A stretch of DNA of 64,000 nt, taken from the NCBI RefSeq assembly GCF_001514235.1, contig NZ_KQ948942.1, positions 1-64,000 of the forward strand. The letters run 5' to 3'. Origin of the DNA: Streptomyces caeruleatus. GTDB taxonomy: Bacteria; Actinomycetota; Actinomycetes; Streptomycetales; Streptomycetaceae. Shown one piece after another: positions 41,888 to 49,653 of this stretch. Made by a program: the position numbers and the translations under genes. The stretch's first letter is position 1. Each line of letters begins with the position of its first letter. The notes beneath the pieces are model-generated. The model was not told where the DNA came from. It did no database searches and worked only from the letters and a program-made list of their open reading frames with translations.

Positions 41888-43294
41888 TCAGACCAGGCCT
41901 CCCGCCTTCCGCTCCTCCGCCGTCAGCGGCGGCCCGCTCAGCGCCGGCTTGAGCGGGCCGATCGCGGCGGCGAGGAGGACGGACGGGGCCAGGAGGACTT
42001 CGGCGCCGCGTTCCAGGGACGTCACGTCGGTCACCCGGCGGGCGATGCGGCCGTTGCCGGTGGCGGTGTGCATGAGGCGCGCCACGTAGGCGGCGACGAG
42101 GCGCTCCCTGAGGGTGGGGCCGTTCTCGGTCGCGCCGGGGTAGAAGACGTCCTGGCCGATGGCCATGTCCCAGGCGGCGGCGACCGGGCGGGTGACCGCT
42201 CGTTGAACGCGCCGGGCCAGGCCGGGGGACGTCGGCGGGTGACGCCGCGTCATGTCCCGCAGGATCAGGGCGCTCTGGGCGGCGACCGAGAGGCCGTGGC
42301 CGTAGACCGGGTTGAAGGCGGCGAGGGCGTCGCCGAGGACGACGAGGTTCTCCGGCCAGGCCGGCATCCGCTCGTAGAAGTGGCGGCGGTTGACGGTGGT
42401 GCGGGTGCAGGAGACGGGGGACAGCGGCTCGGCGTTCTCGATGAGGTCGCCGATCAGCGGGTGGCGCAGCTTCTCGCGGGCGAAGCCGGCGAAGTCCTCG
42501 GCCGTGGCGGGGGGTTCGCCGCCGCGGGTGCCGGAGAGGGTGACGATCCACCGGCCGTTCTCGATCGGCAGCAGGAAGCCCGCCCGGCCCGGCCCGCCGT
42601 CGCGCGGGTCGGGCTGCACGTTGACGACCGGGAAGCCGTCCCGGGCGTGCTCGGGGGCGAGGTAGAGGCGGCTGGCGTACACCAGGCCGGAGTCGACCTC
42701 GCGGCGCTCGGGCGCGGGAAGGCCCAGCGCCGCGAGCCACTTGGGAGTCCCGGAGCCGCGGCCGGTGGCGTCGACGACCAGGCAGGCGGGCAGGGCGCGT
42801 TCGGTGCCGTCGTGCGTGCGGATCCGTACGCCTGTGACGGCGGCGGCCGTTCCGGTCAGCCCGACGGCCTCCGCCCGGTCGACCAGCTCGATCCGGTCGT
42901 CGGCGAGGACCTGGGCGCGGATCGTCGCGTCCAGCAGGTCCCGGCCGGCCAGGATCACATGGTGCGACTCGGGCCAGCGGCGGAACCAGCCCCGGGCCGA
43001 CATGGCGACCACGTCCGTCGTGACGGGCAGCCGCTGTGCTCCGGCGGCCCGGAGCACCTCGGTGATGCCCGGGAGGAGTTCCTCCATGGCCCGTACCCCG
43101 CCCGACCACAGCATGTGCGCGTGGCGCGCCTGTGGCAGCCCCTTGCGGGGCTCGGGGCCGTCGGGCAGGGCGTCCCGGTCGACGACGACCACGCGGTCGG
43201 CGAAACCGGCGAGCGCGCGGGCCGCGAGCATGCCGGTGTGGGATCCCCCCAGGACGACGGCGGTTCTGACGTCTGGGGCGGGGCGTTCGTTCAT
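41888..43294 (-). CDS. FAD-dependent monooxygenase/oxidoreductase
   Basis: Flavoprotein of 468 residues. An N-terminal FAD-binding Rossmann motif (VVLGGSHTGMLAARALAGF) has Gly-Gly-Ser-His-Thr-Gly in place of the standard GxGxxG. A second FAD motif, LVVLGDALAAFNPVYGHGLS, lies near residue 310. A central ATGRGSGTPKWLAALGLP region and FYERMPAWPENL also fit the FAD-dependent monooxygenase (PHBH-like) family found in streptomycetes beside HExxH and membrane genes. The substrate is not known. The ATG overlaps the stop of the upstream membrane-protein gene. Confidence 0.87.
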   Translation of the reverse strand: MNERPAPDVRTAVVLGGSHTGMLAARALAGFADRVVVVDRDALPDGPEPRKGLPQARHAHMLWSGGVRAMEELLPGITEVLRAAGAQRLPVTTDVVAMSARGWFRRWPESHHVILAGRDLLDATIRAQVLADDRIELVDRAEAVGLTGTAAAVTGVRIRTHDGTERALPACLVVDATGRGSGTPKWLAALGLPAPERREVDSGLVYASRLYLAPEHARDGFPVVNVQPDPRDGGPGRAGFLLPIENGRWIVTLSGTRGGEPPATAEDFAGFAREKLRHPLIGDLIENAEPLSPVSCTRTTVNRRHFYERMPAWPENLVVLGDALAAFNPVYGHGLSVAAQSALILRDMTRRHPPTSPGLARRVQRAVTRPVAAAWDMAIGQDVFYPGATENGPTLRERLVAAYVARLMHTATGNGRIARRVTDVTSLERGAEVLLAPSVLLAAAIGPLKPALSGPPLTAEERKAGGLV

Positions 43295-44547
43295 GCGGAG
43301 GCACTCTCTGCCGGGGCGGTCGCTCGGGCGCGTACCGCCTCGATGTCGTCGGGGTGACGGAGGGCTCGGGACACGGCCTGGATCTCCCGCAGCAGATACG
43401 CGGTGTCGGGGCCGGACGGGGAGGCGTCGGCCTCGGGGGACCGCCGCCGGGTGTCGACGGCGTCCAGGAGCATCACGGCCGCGGCCAGGGCCTCCGCCCG
43501 CGCGGGCCCGACGCCGAGGCCGAGGGCCGCGTCGTACGACCGTGCGCGCAGGTTCTCGTCGAGGTGCCGGGACACCTGGAGCAGCGCGTCGCGGATGAAC
43601 GTCTCCCGGCGGATCAGCCGCAGTTCCGCGGTGCCGCGCAAGGTGAAGGGCTCGCGGGCGGCGCTGACCGACCGCATCAGCACGGAGAGGGTCCGCAGGT
43701 GCCGGTGGCGCAGCCGGATCCGCCAGTGCTCGTGCAGGTACTGGCCCGTGTGCGGGAGGATGAAGCCCACCGCGACCAGGGACGCGGAGACGCAGGCCGC
43801 CGCCGGTGCCAGGTCGGTGCTCAGCCAGTCCAGGTCGTGGCCCCTCCAGCGGGCGGTGACGGCGGTGAGCTTGGCCGCGTCGAAGAGCAGGTTCGTCGCG
43901 TAGCCGACGCCCAGGAACCTGAGGCCCCAGCGCAGCCAGCCGTCGAGGCCGTCGGTGCGGATCCAGTTCCAGATCAGCCGGGCGGTGATCGTGCAGGCAA
44001 CGGTGTGCGCGAGCAGGTAGAGCAGGATCTGCTCGCGCATGAACGGCGTCGTGGCGTAGTAGGTGTCCAGGTCCCGCAGCCGTTCCACGGGGGCGTCGGC
44101 GAGGGCGAAGAGCGCCCACAGGGCGACGACCACGCCCGCGTAGACGGAGACGACCCAGCGGGTCGCGCGGCGCGTCGCGGCCGAGCGGTTGGCCAGGCCG
44201 TTGCGCCAGGCGATGATCAGCAGCAGCCAGGACGCGCACAGCGCGGTGATGAGCGAGTACACCCAGGGCGCCGAGATGTTCGGTACGCCGGTGACGCGGT
44301 TGGTCCAGGCGATGGTGCTCGGGGCGGCGAAGACGAACACGGCGCAGGCGAACAGCAGCAGACCGCCCACGGCGCGCAGCAGCGGGTCCCGCCACATCCG
44401 GACGATGCTGGGCAGCTTGATCGCCAGGGCGGCGGTGAGGGCGACGGTCGGGATCCAGAACGAGATCTGCACGTCACCGAAGAGCCTCGCCGAGGTCGAC
44501 GCCAGCGCTGCGGCCGGCTCCGACGCCGGCCCGGTCGCCCAGGTCAC
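43291..44547 (-). CDS. MAB_1171c-type multi-span membrane protein
   Basis: Protein of about 418 residues. The first 260 residues contain seven or so hydrophobic helices; the rest is soluble and helical with a basic stretch (RIRLRHRHLRTLSVLMRS). It resembles the family annotated as MAB_1171c-like putative transporter, whose members accompany ImmA/IrrE-like proteins in actinobacteria. The topology (membrane part plus soluble signalling-like C-terminus) could equally be a receptor. The GTG start overlaps the stop of the HExxH gene by four bases; the longer open frame upstream is a shadow. Function unknown. Confidence 0.8.
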   Translation of the reverse strand: MTWATGPASEPAAALASTSARLFGDVQISFWIPTVALTAALAIKLPSIVRMWRDPLLRAVGGLLLFACAVFVFAAPSTIAWTNRVTGVPNISAPWVYSLITALCASWLLLIIAWRNGLANRSAATRRATRWVVSVYAGVVVALWALFALADAPVERLRDLDTYYATTPFMREQILLYLLAHTVACTITARLIWNWIRTDGLDGWLRWGLRFLGVGYATNLLFDAAKLTAVTARWRGHDLDWLSTDLAPAAACVSASLVAVGFILPHTGQYLHEHWRIRLRHRHLRTLSVLMRSVSAAREPFTLRGTAELRLIRRETFIRDALLQVSRHLDENLRARSYDAALGLGVGPARAEALAAAVMLLDAVDTRRRSPEADASPSGPDTAYLLREIQAVSRALRHPDDIEAVRARATAPAESASA

Positions 44548-45191
44548 CGCTCCACCCTCCCGTTCCTGCTCCCAGCCCTGCTCCCCGCCCCGCTCCCACT
44601 CCCGCGGTACCCCATCGACCGCTGCACCGGCCCGAGCGGCGGCTCCGCCCCCCGCCCCGACAGCAGCGGCCGGAACGCGGCCGCCAAGCGGTGCCCGAAG
44701 TCGTCCGCCTCGGACTCCTCCCGCTCCCGGGAACCGTTGCGGGCCGCCACCGTGAGGGCGACGTCCTTCCAGCCGGGCGTCCCGGCGAGGGCGTGGGCGG
44801 CGGCCGTACCGTCCGTGTGGTGGTGGCCGTGCCCGGCGTGCAGATGCCACAACTCATGGCCGAGGATGACCAGTTGCTGCAAGGCCTCGGCCCGCTGCTC
44901 GACGATGACCAGGTCGAAGTCCTGGAACTCCACCCACAGCCCGGTCACTTCGATCTCGTCGGGAAACCGCTCGAACCGCAGCTCGACGGGCCGCCCGCCG
45001 CGCCGCGCGCTCATCTCCGCGCACAGCGCCTGGCACAGCTCGTGGACGTCGGCCGGAGGACGGGGTCTGGTACGCAGTGCGGCGCTCAGATCGGAGGCCA
45101 GGTCGCGCATTCCGGAAGCGGAGCGTGAGCGCCGCGCCCGTAGCACCGAAGTGACCCGGGCCGCCCACTCGCGCGCGCCCGCGATGTCCAT
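44544..45191 (-). CDS. ImmA/IrrE-like HExxH protein
   Basis: Protein of 215 residues, first of a three-gene operon. It has a gluzincin-type motif ILGHELWHLHAGH with His112, Glu113 and His116, and downstream Glu residues (REREESEADDFGHRLA) that could provide the third ligand, as in ImmA/IrrE metallopeptidases. The first 60 residues are helical, resembling the region between the DNA-binding partner and the protease in toxin-antitoxin/XRE-associated versions. ImmA/IrrE proteins cleave repressors to switch on genes, but no XRE regulator is adjacent here. The C-terminus is low-complexity Gly/Ser/Arg. ATG start; overlaps the membrane gene. Confidence 0.82.
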   Translation of the reverse strand: MDIAGAREWAARVTSVLRARRSRSASGMRDLASDLSAALRTRPRPPADVHELCQALCAEMSARRGGRPVELRFERFPDEIEVTGLWVEFQDFDLVIVEQRAEALQQLVILGHELWHLHAGHGHHHTDGTAAAHALAGTPGWKDVALTVAARNGSREREESEADDFGHRLAAAFRPLLSGRGAEPPLGPVQRSMGYRGSGSGAGSRAGSRNGRVER

Positions 45192-45369
45192 CGCACCCCC
45201 TGTTTCCCCCGCCGCCCGGCGGGCCGTTCGAGCCTACGCGGCCCTGCGTGTCCGCGTCATGCGATCCGACGCCGTAGTTCAAGCGGGAACGACCGGGGTC
45301 GACGTCGGCCTGTGGCCGAACCCGCCCCGCCCACCCCGCCGCGCGTGATTCGTGCACGACCCATTGACT

Positions 45370-45383
45370 GGTAAGCGCTTGCC
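45370..45383. promoter_or_regulatory. LacI-type operator before the arabinan operon
   Basis: Palindrome GGTAAGCGCTTGCC, with a perfect AAGCGCTT core and one mismatched pair, 62 bases before the first ABC gene. The central CG and the arm sequence are typical of LacI-family sugar repressors. No lacI gene lies within the window, so the cognate regulator is elsewhere. Confidence 0.6.
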
Positions 45384-45414
45384 GCCTACGGTCCCGTTCG
45401 AAGTTACGTGCACC

Positions 45415-45430
45415 ATTCGATATCTCGAAT
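45415..45430. promoter_or_regulatory. Second palindrome before the arabinan operon
   Basis: Perfect inverted repeat ATTCGA-TATC-TCGAAT, 15 bases before the start of the substrate-binding protein gene. It may be an additional operator. It overlaps the region where ribosomes would bind, so occupancy might block transcription start or elongation. Confidence 0.45.
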
Positions 45431-45444
45431 AGTTAGGGCGGGGA

Positions 45445-46794
45445 ATGGGACGACCTGGCCTGAATCGCAGGCAACTTCTGGCCACCGCAGGAGGCCTCGC
45501 GGTGGCCGGCAGCTTCGGCTTCGCTGCGCTGGGGACCGGGGCCGACGCGCTCGCCTCCAACGCCCGTACGCGGGTGCGGTACTGGAACCTCTTCAGCGGC
45601 GGCGACGGCGCCAACATGATCGCGATGCTGGACGCCTTCCGGACGGCCGATCCGGACATCGACGTGAAGGACTCCACCCTCCAGTGGGGCAACCCCTTCT
45701 ACACCAAGCTCGCCATGGCCGCCGCGGGCAACCGCGCACCCGACCTCGGCGTGATGCACATGGGCCGCGTCACCGGCTTCTCGCCCGGCCGCCTCCTGGA
45801 CCCCTGGGACGTCGGCCTGCTCGCCAAGTACGGCGTACGGGAACAGGACTTCAACCCCAAGCTGTGGCAGCGCGGCATCATCGACGGCAAGCTCTACGCC
45901 CTCCCGCTCGACATCCACGTCCAGCTCTGCTTCTACCGCAAGGACGTGCTGAAGAAGGCGGACCTGCTCGGCGACGACGGCCGGATGATCCCGGTCACCT
46001 CCACGGACGAGTGGTTCGACGTGCTGAAGCGGGCCAAGGCCGTCCAGAAGAAGGGCCTTCAGACGATCGGTCTGTGGACCAACGACCAGAACTTCCAGTG
46101 GTGGTTCTTCGTCGCCTTCTACACCCAGCTCGGCGGCCGTTGGTTCAACGACGACAACACCGAGGTCCTCTTCGACACCGACAAGGCCACCCAGGTCCTG
46201 GAGTTCCTCCGCAGGCACGTCACCGACGGCTACGTCATCCCCGGCGCCCCCACCGGCGAACAGTTCGTCAACGGCGCCCCCTTCACCTGGGAGGGCAACT
46301 GGTCCGTGCCGGTCTTCTCGGGCGCGAAACTCGACTACGGCGCGACCCCGCTGCCGCCCGTCTTCGGCAGCCAGGCCACCCACGCCGAGTCGCACGCCTT
46401 CGTCCTGCCGCACCAGTCGGACCGCGGCGGCGCCACCAACGAGGGCGCCCACGAACTCGCCGCCTACGTCGTCAAGCACGCCCTCCAGTGGGCGGCCGGC
46501 GGCCACATCCCCGCGTACACGCCGACGCTCTCCACGGCCGCGTACCAGAAGCTCACCCCGCAGAACGAGTACGTCGGCGCCATGGACCACCAGGCCACCG
46601 AGCCGAAGGTGTGGTTCGCGGGCTCCACGGGCGTCCTCGCCCAGGATCTCGGCCCGGTCGTCGTCTCCTCGACGATGGGCTCCGCGAGGCCGGACAAGGT
46701 CGCGGGGACGATGAAGAGCCACCTCACCAAGCTCCTCGCCTCGAAGAACCCGATGGACGGCAGAACCGCCGCGCAGGGAGGTGCGGTCGCATGA
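45445..46794 (+). CDS. ABC transporter sugar-binding protein (family 1)
   Basis: Extracellular solute-binding protein of 449 residues. A Tat-type signal (LNRRQLLATAGGLAVAGSFG) suggests export in folded form; there is no lipobox Cys in the usual place. The mature part begins VRYWNLFSGGDGANMIAMLD, typical of oligosaccharide-binding proteins of the MalE-like family 1, with a GNPFYTKLAMAAAGNRAPDL loop. It is the first gene of a five-gene arabinan operon, so arabino-oligosaccharides are the likely ligands. The ATPase is not encoded here; a shared MsiK-like ATPase encoded elsewhere would be needed. Confidence 0.9.
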   Translation: MGRPGLNRRQLLATAGGLAVAGSFGFAALGTGADALASNARTRVRYWNLFSGGDGANMIAMLDAFRTADPDIDVKDSTLQWGNPFYTKLAMAAAGNRAPDLGVMHMGRVTGFSPGRLLDPWDVGLLAKYGVREQDFNPKLWQRGIIDGKLYALPLDIHVQLCFYRKDVLKKADLLGDDGRMIPVTSTDEWFDVLKRAKAVQKKGLQTIGLWTNDQNFQWWFFVAFYTQLGGRWFNDDNTEVLFDTDKATQVLEFLRRHVTDGYVIPGAPTGEQFVNGAPFTWEGNWSVPVFSGAKLDYGATPLPPVFGSQATHAESHAFVLPHQSDRGGATNEGAHELAAYVVKHALQWAAGGHIPAYTPTLSTAAYQKLTPQNEYVGAMDHQATEPKVWFAGSTGVLAQDLGPVVVSSTMGSARPDKVAGTMKSHLTKLLASKNPMDGRTAAQGGAVA

Positions 46795-47747
46795 CGACCA
46801 GCGCGCACATGACGACCGGAGCACAGACCGCCGTGGCACCGGCACGCGCCAGGACCGCCACCGCCACCGCGACCGTCCGGCGGAGGCAGGGCTTCCAGCA
46901 CGGAGGCTGGTTCGTCGCGCCGTTCCTGGCGCTCTTCGCGCTGTTCGTGATCTGGCCGTTGCTGCGTGGCGTCTACCTCAGCTTCACGGACGCCAACATC
47001 TCCGGCGACGACGCGAGCTTCGTCGGCCTCGACAACTACCGCGAGGCCCTGAACGACCCGGCGATGTGGGACGCGCTCGGAAACAGCGCCTACTTCACGC
47101 TGCTGGTCGTCCCCTGCATCACGGTCCTCGCCCTCCTCCTCGCGCTGCTCGCCCACAACATCGAGCGCGGCAAGTGGCTGTGGCGGCTGTGCTTCTTCGT
47201 GCCGTTCCTGCTGCCGTCGACCGTCGCCGCCAACATGTTCCAGTGGTTGTTCACCCAGGGCATCGGCCTGATCAACGAGACCTTCGGGCTCGACACGCCC
47301 TGGCTGACCGACAAGTCGTACGCGATGCTCGCCATCGTCATCGAGACCCTGTGGTGGACCGTCGGCTTCAGCTTCCTGCTCTACCTCGCCGCCCTCCAGG
47401 GCATCCCGGAGCACCTGTACGAGGCCGCGAAGCTCGACGGCGCGAACGCCTGGCACCGCATCGTCCACATCACCCTGCCGATGCTGCGCAACATCACCGG
47501 CCTGGTGATCGCGCTCCAGATCCTCGCCTCGCTCCAGCTCTTCGACCAGGCCGTCGTGATGATGGACTTCAGCCCCGGACCCGAGCTCGCCACCCGCTCC
47601 TTCGTCCAGTACACCCTCGAACAGGGCTTCACCAGCTACCGCGTGGGCTACGCCTCCGCGATGTCCATCATCTTCTTCGTGATCATCGCAGTCGTCGCCC
47701 TGGCGCGGATGTGGCTGCTGCGCAACCGTGAGGAGAGCGGCCGATGA
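46791..47747 (+). CDS. ABC sugar transporter permease (MalF-like)
   Basis: Permease of 318 residues with six predicted helices after a roughly 35-residue hydrophilic N-terminus rich in Ala/Thr/Arg. The EAA loop that contacts the ATPase is EAAKLDGANAWHRIVHITLP. Its N-terminal membrane segment FVAPFLALFALFVIWPLLRG and the position upstream of a second permease identify it as the MalF-like partner. ATGA overlaps join it to the binding-protein gene and to the next permease. Confidence 0.93.
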   Translation: MTTSAHMTTGAQTAVAPARARTATATATVRRRQGFQHGGWFVAPFLALFALFVIWPLLRGVYLSFTDANISGDDASFVGLDNYREALNDPAMWDALGNSAYFTLLVVPCITVLALLLALLAHNIERGKWLWRLCFFVPFLLPSTVAANMFQWLFTQGIGLINETFGLDTPWLTDKSYAMLAIVIETLWWTVGFSFLLYLAALQGIPEHLYEAAKLDGANAWHRIVHITLPMLRNITGLVIALQILASLQLFDQAVVMMDFSPGPELATRSFVQYTLEQGFTSYRVGYASAMSIIFFVIIAVVALARMWLLRNREESGR

Positions 47748-48604
47748 CCACCGCCGTACAGGTCCGCAAGAGCCCCCGCAGGCCCTGGACGCCCAGCCAG
47801 ATCGTCCTCACGCTGATCGGCGTCGCCGTCTCCGCCGTCTTCGTGGCCCCGATCGCCGCGGCCCTGCTCACCTCGTTCAAGTCCGAGGCGGAGGCGGCCG
47901 CGATCCCGCCGCACTGGCTGCCGCAGGACTGGACGGCCCAGGCGTGGAAGGGGCTGTGGGAGACCGGCAACATCACCAACTGGTTCGTCAACTCCCTGGT
48001 GGTGTCGGTCTGTGTCACCTCCGTCGTGCTGGCCGTCAGCGCCCTCGCCGGATACGGCTTCGCCCGCACCGAGTTCCGCGGCAAGACCGTCCTCATGGGC
48101 ATCGTCATGGGAGGCCTGATGATCTCCCCGGCGGTCCTCGGCGTCCCGCTGTTCACCACGGTCCAGCAGATGGGGATGGTCGACACCTACTGGGGCATGA
48201 TCCTTCCCCAGTGCGCGCCCGCCGCGATGGTCTACATCCTCTACAAGTTCTTCCAGGGCATCCCGCGCGAACTGGAGGAGGCGGCCTTCATCGACGGCGC
48301 GGGCCGCTGGCGGGTCTTCTTCACGATCGTCGTCCCGCTCGCGAGGCCCTCGTTGGCGGCGGTCGGCATCTTCACCTTCATCGCCTCCTGGAACAACTTC
48401 CTCTGGCCCTACATGGTGACCAACAACCCCGACCTGATGACCATGCCGAACGGCATCGCGACCGTCATGAACTCCTACGGCATCCAGTGGGCCCAGCTCA
48501 TGGCCGGCGGCCTCATGGCGGGCCTCCCCCTGATCGTCGTCTTCGTCTTCTTCCAGCGACAGATCGTGGCGGGCGTGGCCCACACGGGATTGGCGGGCCA
48601 GTGA
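47744..48604 (+). CDS. ABC sugar transporter permease (MalG-like)
   Basis: Second permease, 286 residues with six helices. The EAA loop is EAAFIDGAGRWRVFFTIVVP, and the C-terminal half has the MalG-like PNGIATVMNSYGIQWAQLMA before the last helices. It forms the channel with the preceding permease. The start overlaps the previous stop by ATGA, and its own stop overlaps the GTG of the GH43 gene. Confidence 0.93.
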   Translation: MTTAVQVRKSPRRPWTPSQIVLTLIGVAVSAVFVAPIAAALLTSFKSEAEAAAIPPHWLPQDWTAQAWKGLWETGNITNWFVNSLVVSVCVTSVVLAVSALAGYGFARTEFRGKTVLMGIVMGGLMISPAVLGVPLFTTVQQMGMVDTYWGMILPQCAPAAMVYILYKFFQGIPRELEEAAFIDGAGRWRVFFTIVVPLARPSLAAVGIFTFIASWNNFLWPYMVTNNPDLMTMPNGIATVMNSYGIQWAQLMAGGLMAGLPLIVVFVFFQRQIVAGVAHTGLAGQ

Positions 48605-49572
48605 GAGTGCGCAGAGCGGTGACGGCCGTGGTCGCGGCGGCCTTCCTCGCCTTCCTCCCCAACGCCGCCCAGGCGGCGGAGAGTTACCCCGACCCGCTGC
48701 CCCTCACCGGCCAGCAGATCATCCACGACCCGACGGTCCTGAGGTTGAAGTCCGGCCAGTACGTGGCGTACTCGACCGGCGGGGCGATCGGCGCCCGCCT
48801 CTCGAAGGACCTGCGGAACTGGACCGACGCGGGCAACGCCTTCGCCGAGCCGCCGACCTGGTGGTACGAGTACAACGACACGGGTGACCCGTGGGCGCCG
48901 GACATCTCCTACCGCGCGGGCAGGTACTGGCTGTACTACGCCGTCTCCAGCTGGGGCACCAACCACTCGGCGATCGGCGTCGCGACGTCCCGCTCCGGCC
49001 TGCCCGGCACCTGGACCGACCACGGCAAGGTCCTCACCTCCGAGACCACCGACACCTGGAACGCCATCGACCCCGCCGTCATCCAGGCCGACGGCCGCCT
49101 CTGGATGTCCTTCGGCTCGTACTGGACGGGCATCCGCATGGTGGAACTCGACCGCGACACCGGCAAGGCGGCCACGCAAGCACCGGTCCACCACCTGGCC
49201 ACCCGCCCCGACGCCCCGTACGCCGTCGAGGGCCCGTACATCGTGAAGCACGGCCGCTTCTACTACCTCTTCGCGTCGTACGACCAGTGCTGCTCGGGCG
49301 TCAACTCGACGTACAAGATCAGGGTGGGCCGCTCGACGTCGGTCACCGGTCCGTACGCCGACAGTCAGGGCAAGCCGCTGCTGGAGGGCGGCGGAGACCT
49401 GGTGCTGGCAGGACACGGCCGGTTCGTCGGCACGGGAGGCGAGTCGGTGTTCAAGGACAGGGGCCGCGATGTCCTGGCGTACCACTACTACGACGCGGAG
49501 GACGAGGGCACGCCAAAGCTGGGCCTCAACAGGCTCAGCTGGACAAGAAGCGGCTGGCCCAAGGTCTTTTAG
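48601..49572 (+). CDS. GH43 arabinan endo-1,5-alpha-L-arabinosidase
   Basis: Secreted glycoside hydrolase of about 323 residues with a Sec signal peptide (AVTAVVAAAFLAFLPNAAQA). The five-bladed GH43 residues are present: catalytic base Asp in IIHDPTVLR, the pKa-modulating Asp in WNAIDPAVIQ and the catalytic acid Glu in YAVEGPYIVK. This subfamily cuts arabinan backbones outside the cell, supplying oligosaccharides to the importer encoded directly upstream. GTG 48601 overlaps the permease stop (GTGA); GTG 48607 is a second possible start. The TAG stop is the first three bases of an interspersed repeat copy. Confidence 0.92.
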   Translation: MRVRRAVTAVVAAAFLAFLPNAAQAAESYPDPLPLTGQQIIHDPTVLRLKSGQYVAYSTGGAIGARLSKDLRNWTDAGNAFAEPPTWWYEYNDTGDPWAPDISYRAGRYWLYYAVSSWGTNHSAIGVATSRSGLPGTWTDHGKVLTSETTDTWNAIDPAVIQADGRLWMSFGSYWTGIRMVELDRDTGKAATQAPVHHLATRPDAPYAVEGPYIVKHGRFYYLFASYDQCCSGVNSTYKIRVGRSTSVTGPYADSQGKPLLEGGGDLVLAGHGRFVGTGGESVFKDRGRDVLAYHYYDAEDEGTPKLGLNRLSWTRSGWPKVF

Positions 49573-49622
49573 GGGCGCGGGGAACTGCGCGACCAGCCCA
49601 CGACCATCCGCACCCGCCAACG
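49570..49622 (+). repeat. Interspersed repeat, copy C (at the GH43 stop)
   Basis: Begins TAGGGGCGCGGGGAACTGCG and continues with CGACCAGCCCACGACC. It is the short form of the repeat family seen at 13511 and 34161, lacking the internal CGCCGCGTGGG segment. It supplies the stop codon of the GH43 gene and ends about 32 bases before the GH51 start. It might form an attenuating RNA hairpin (GCGCGGGG...CTGCGCGACC), but this is not obvious. Confidence 0.75.
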
Positions 49623-49653
49623 CACCAGGAACCACCCACCCCGAAAGGCGACC

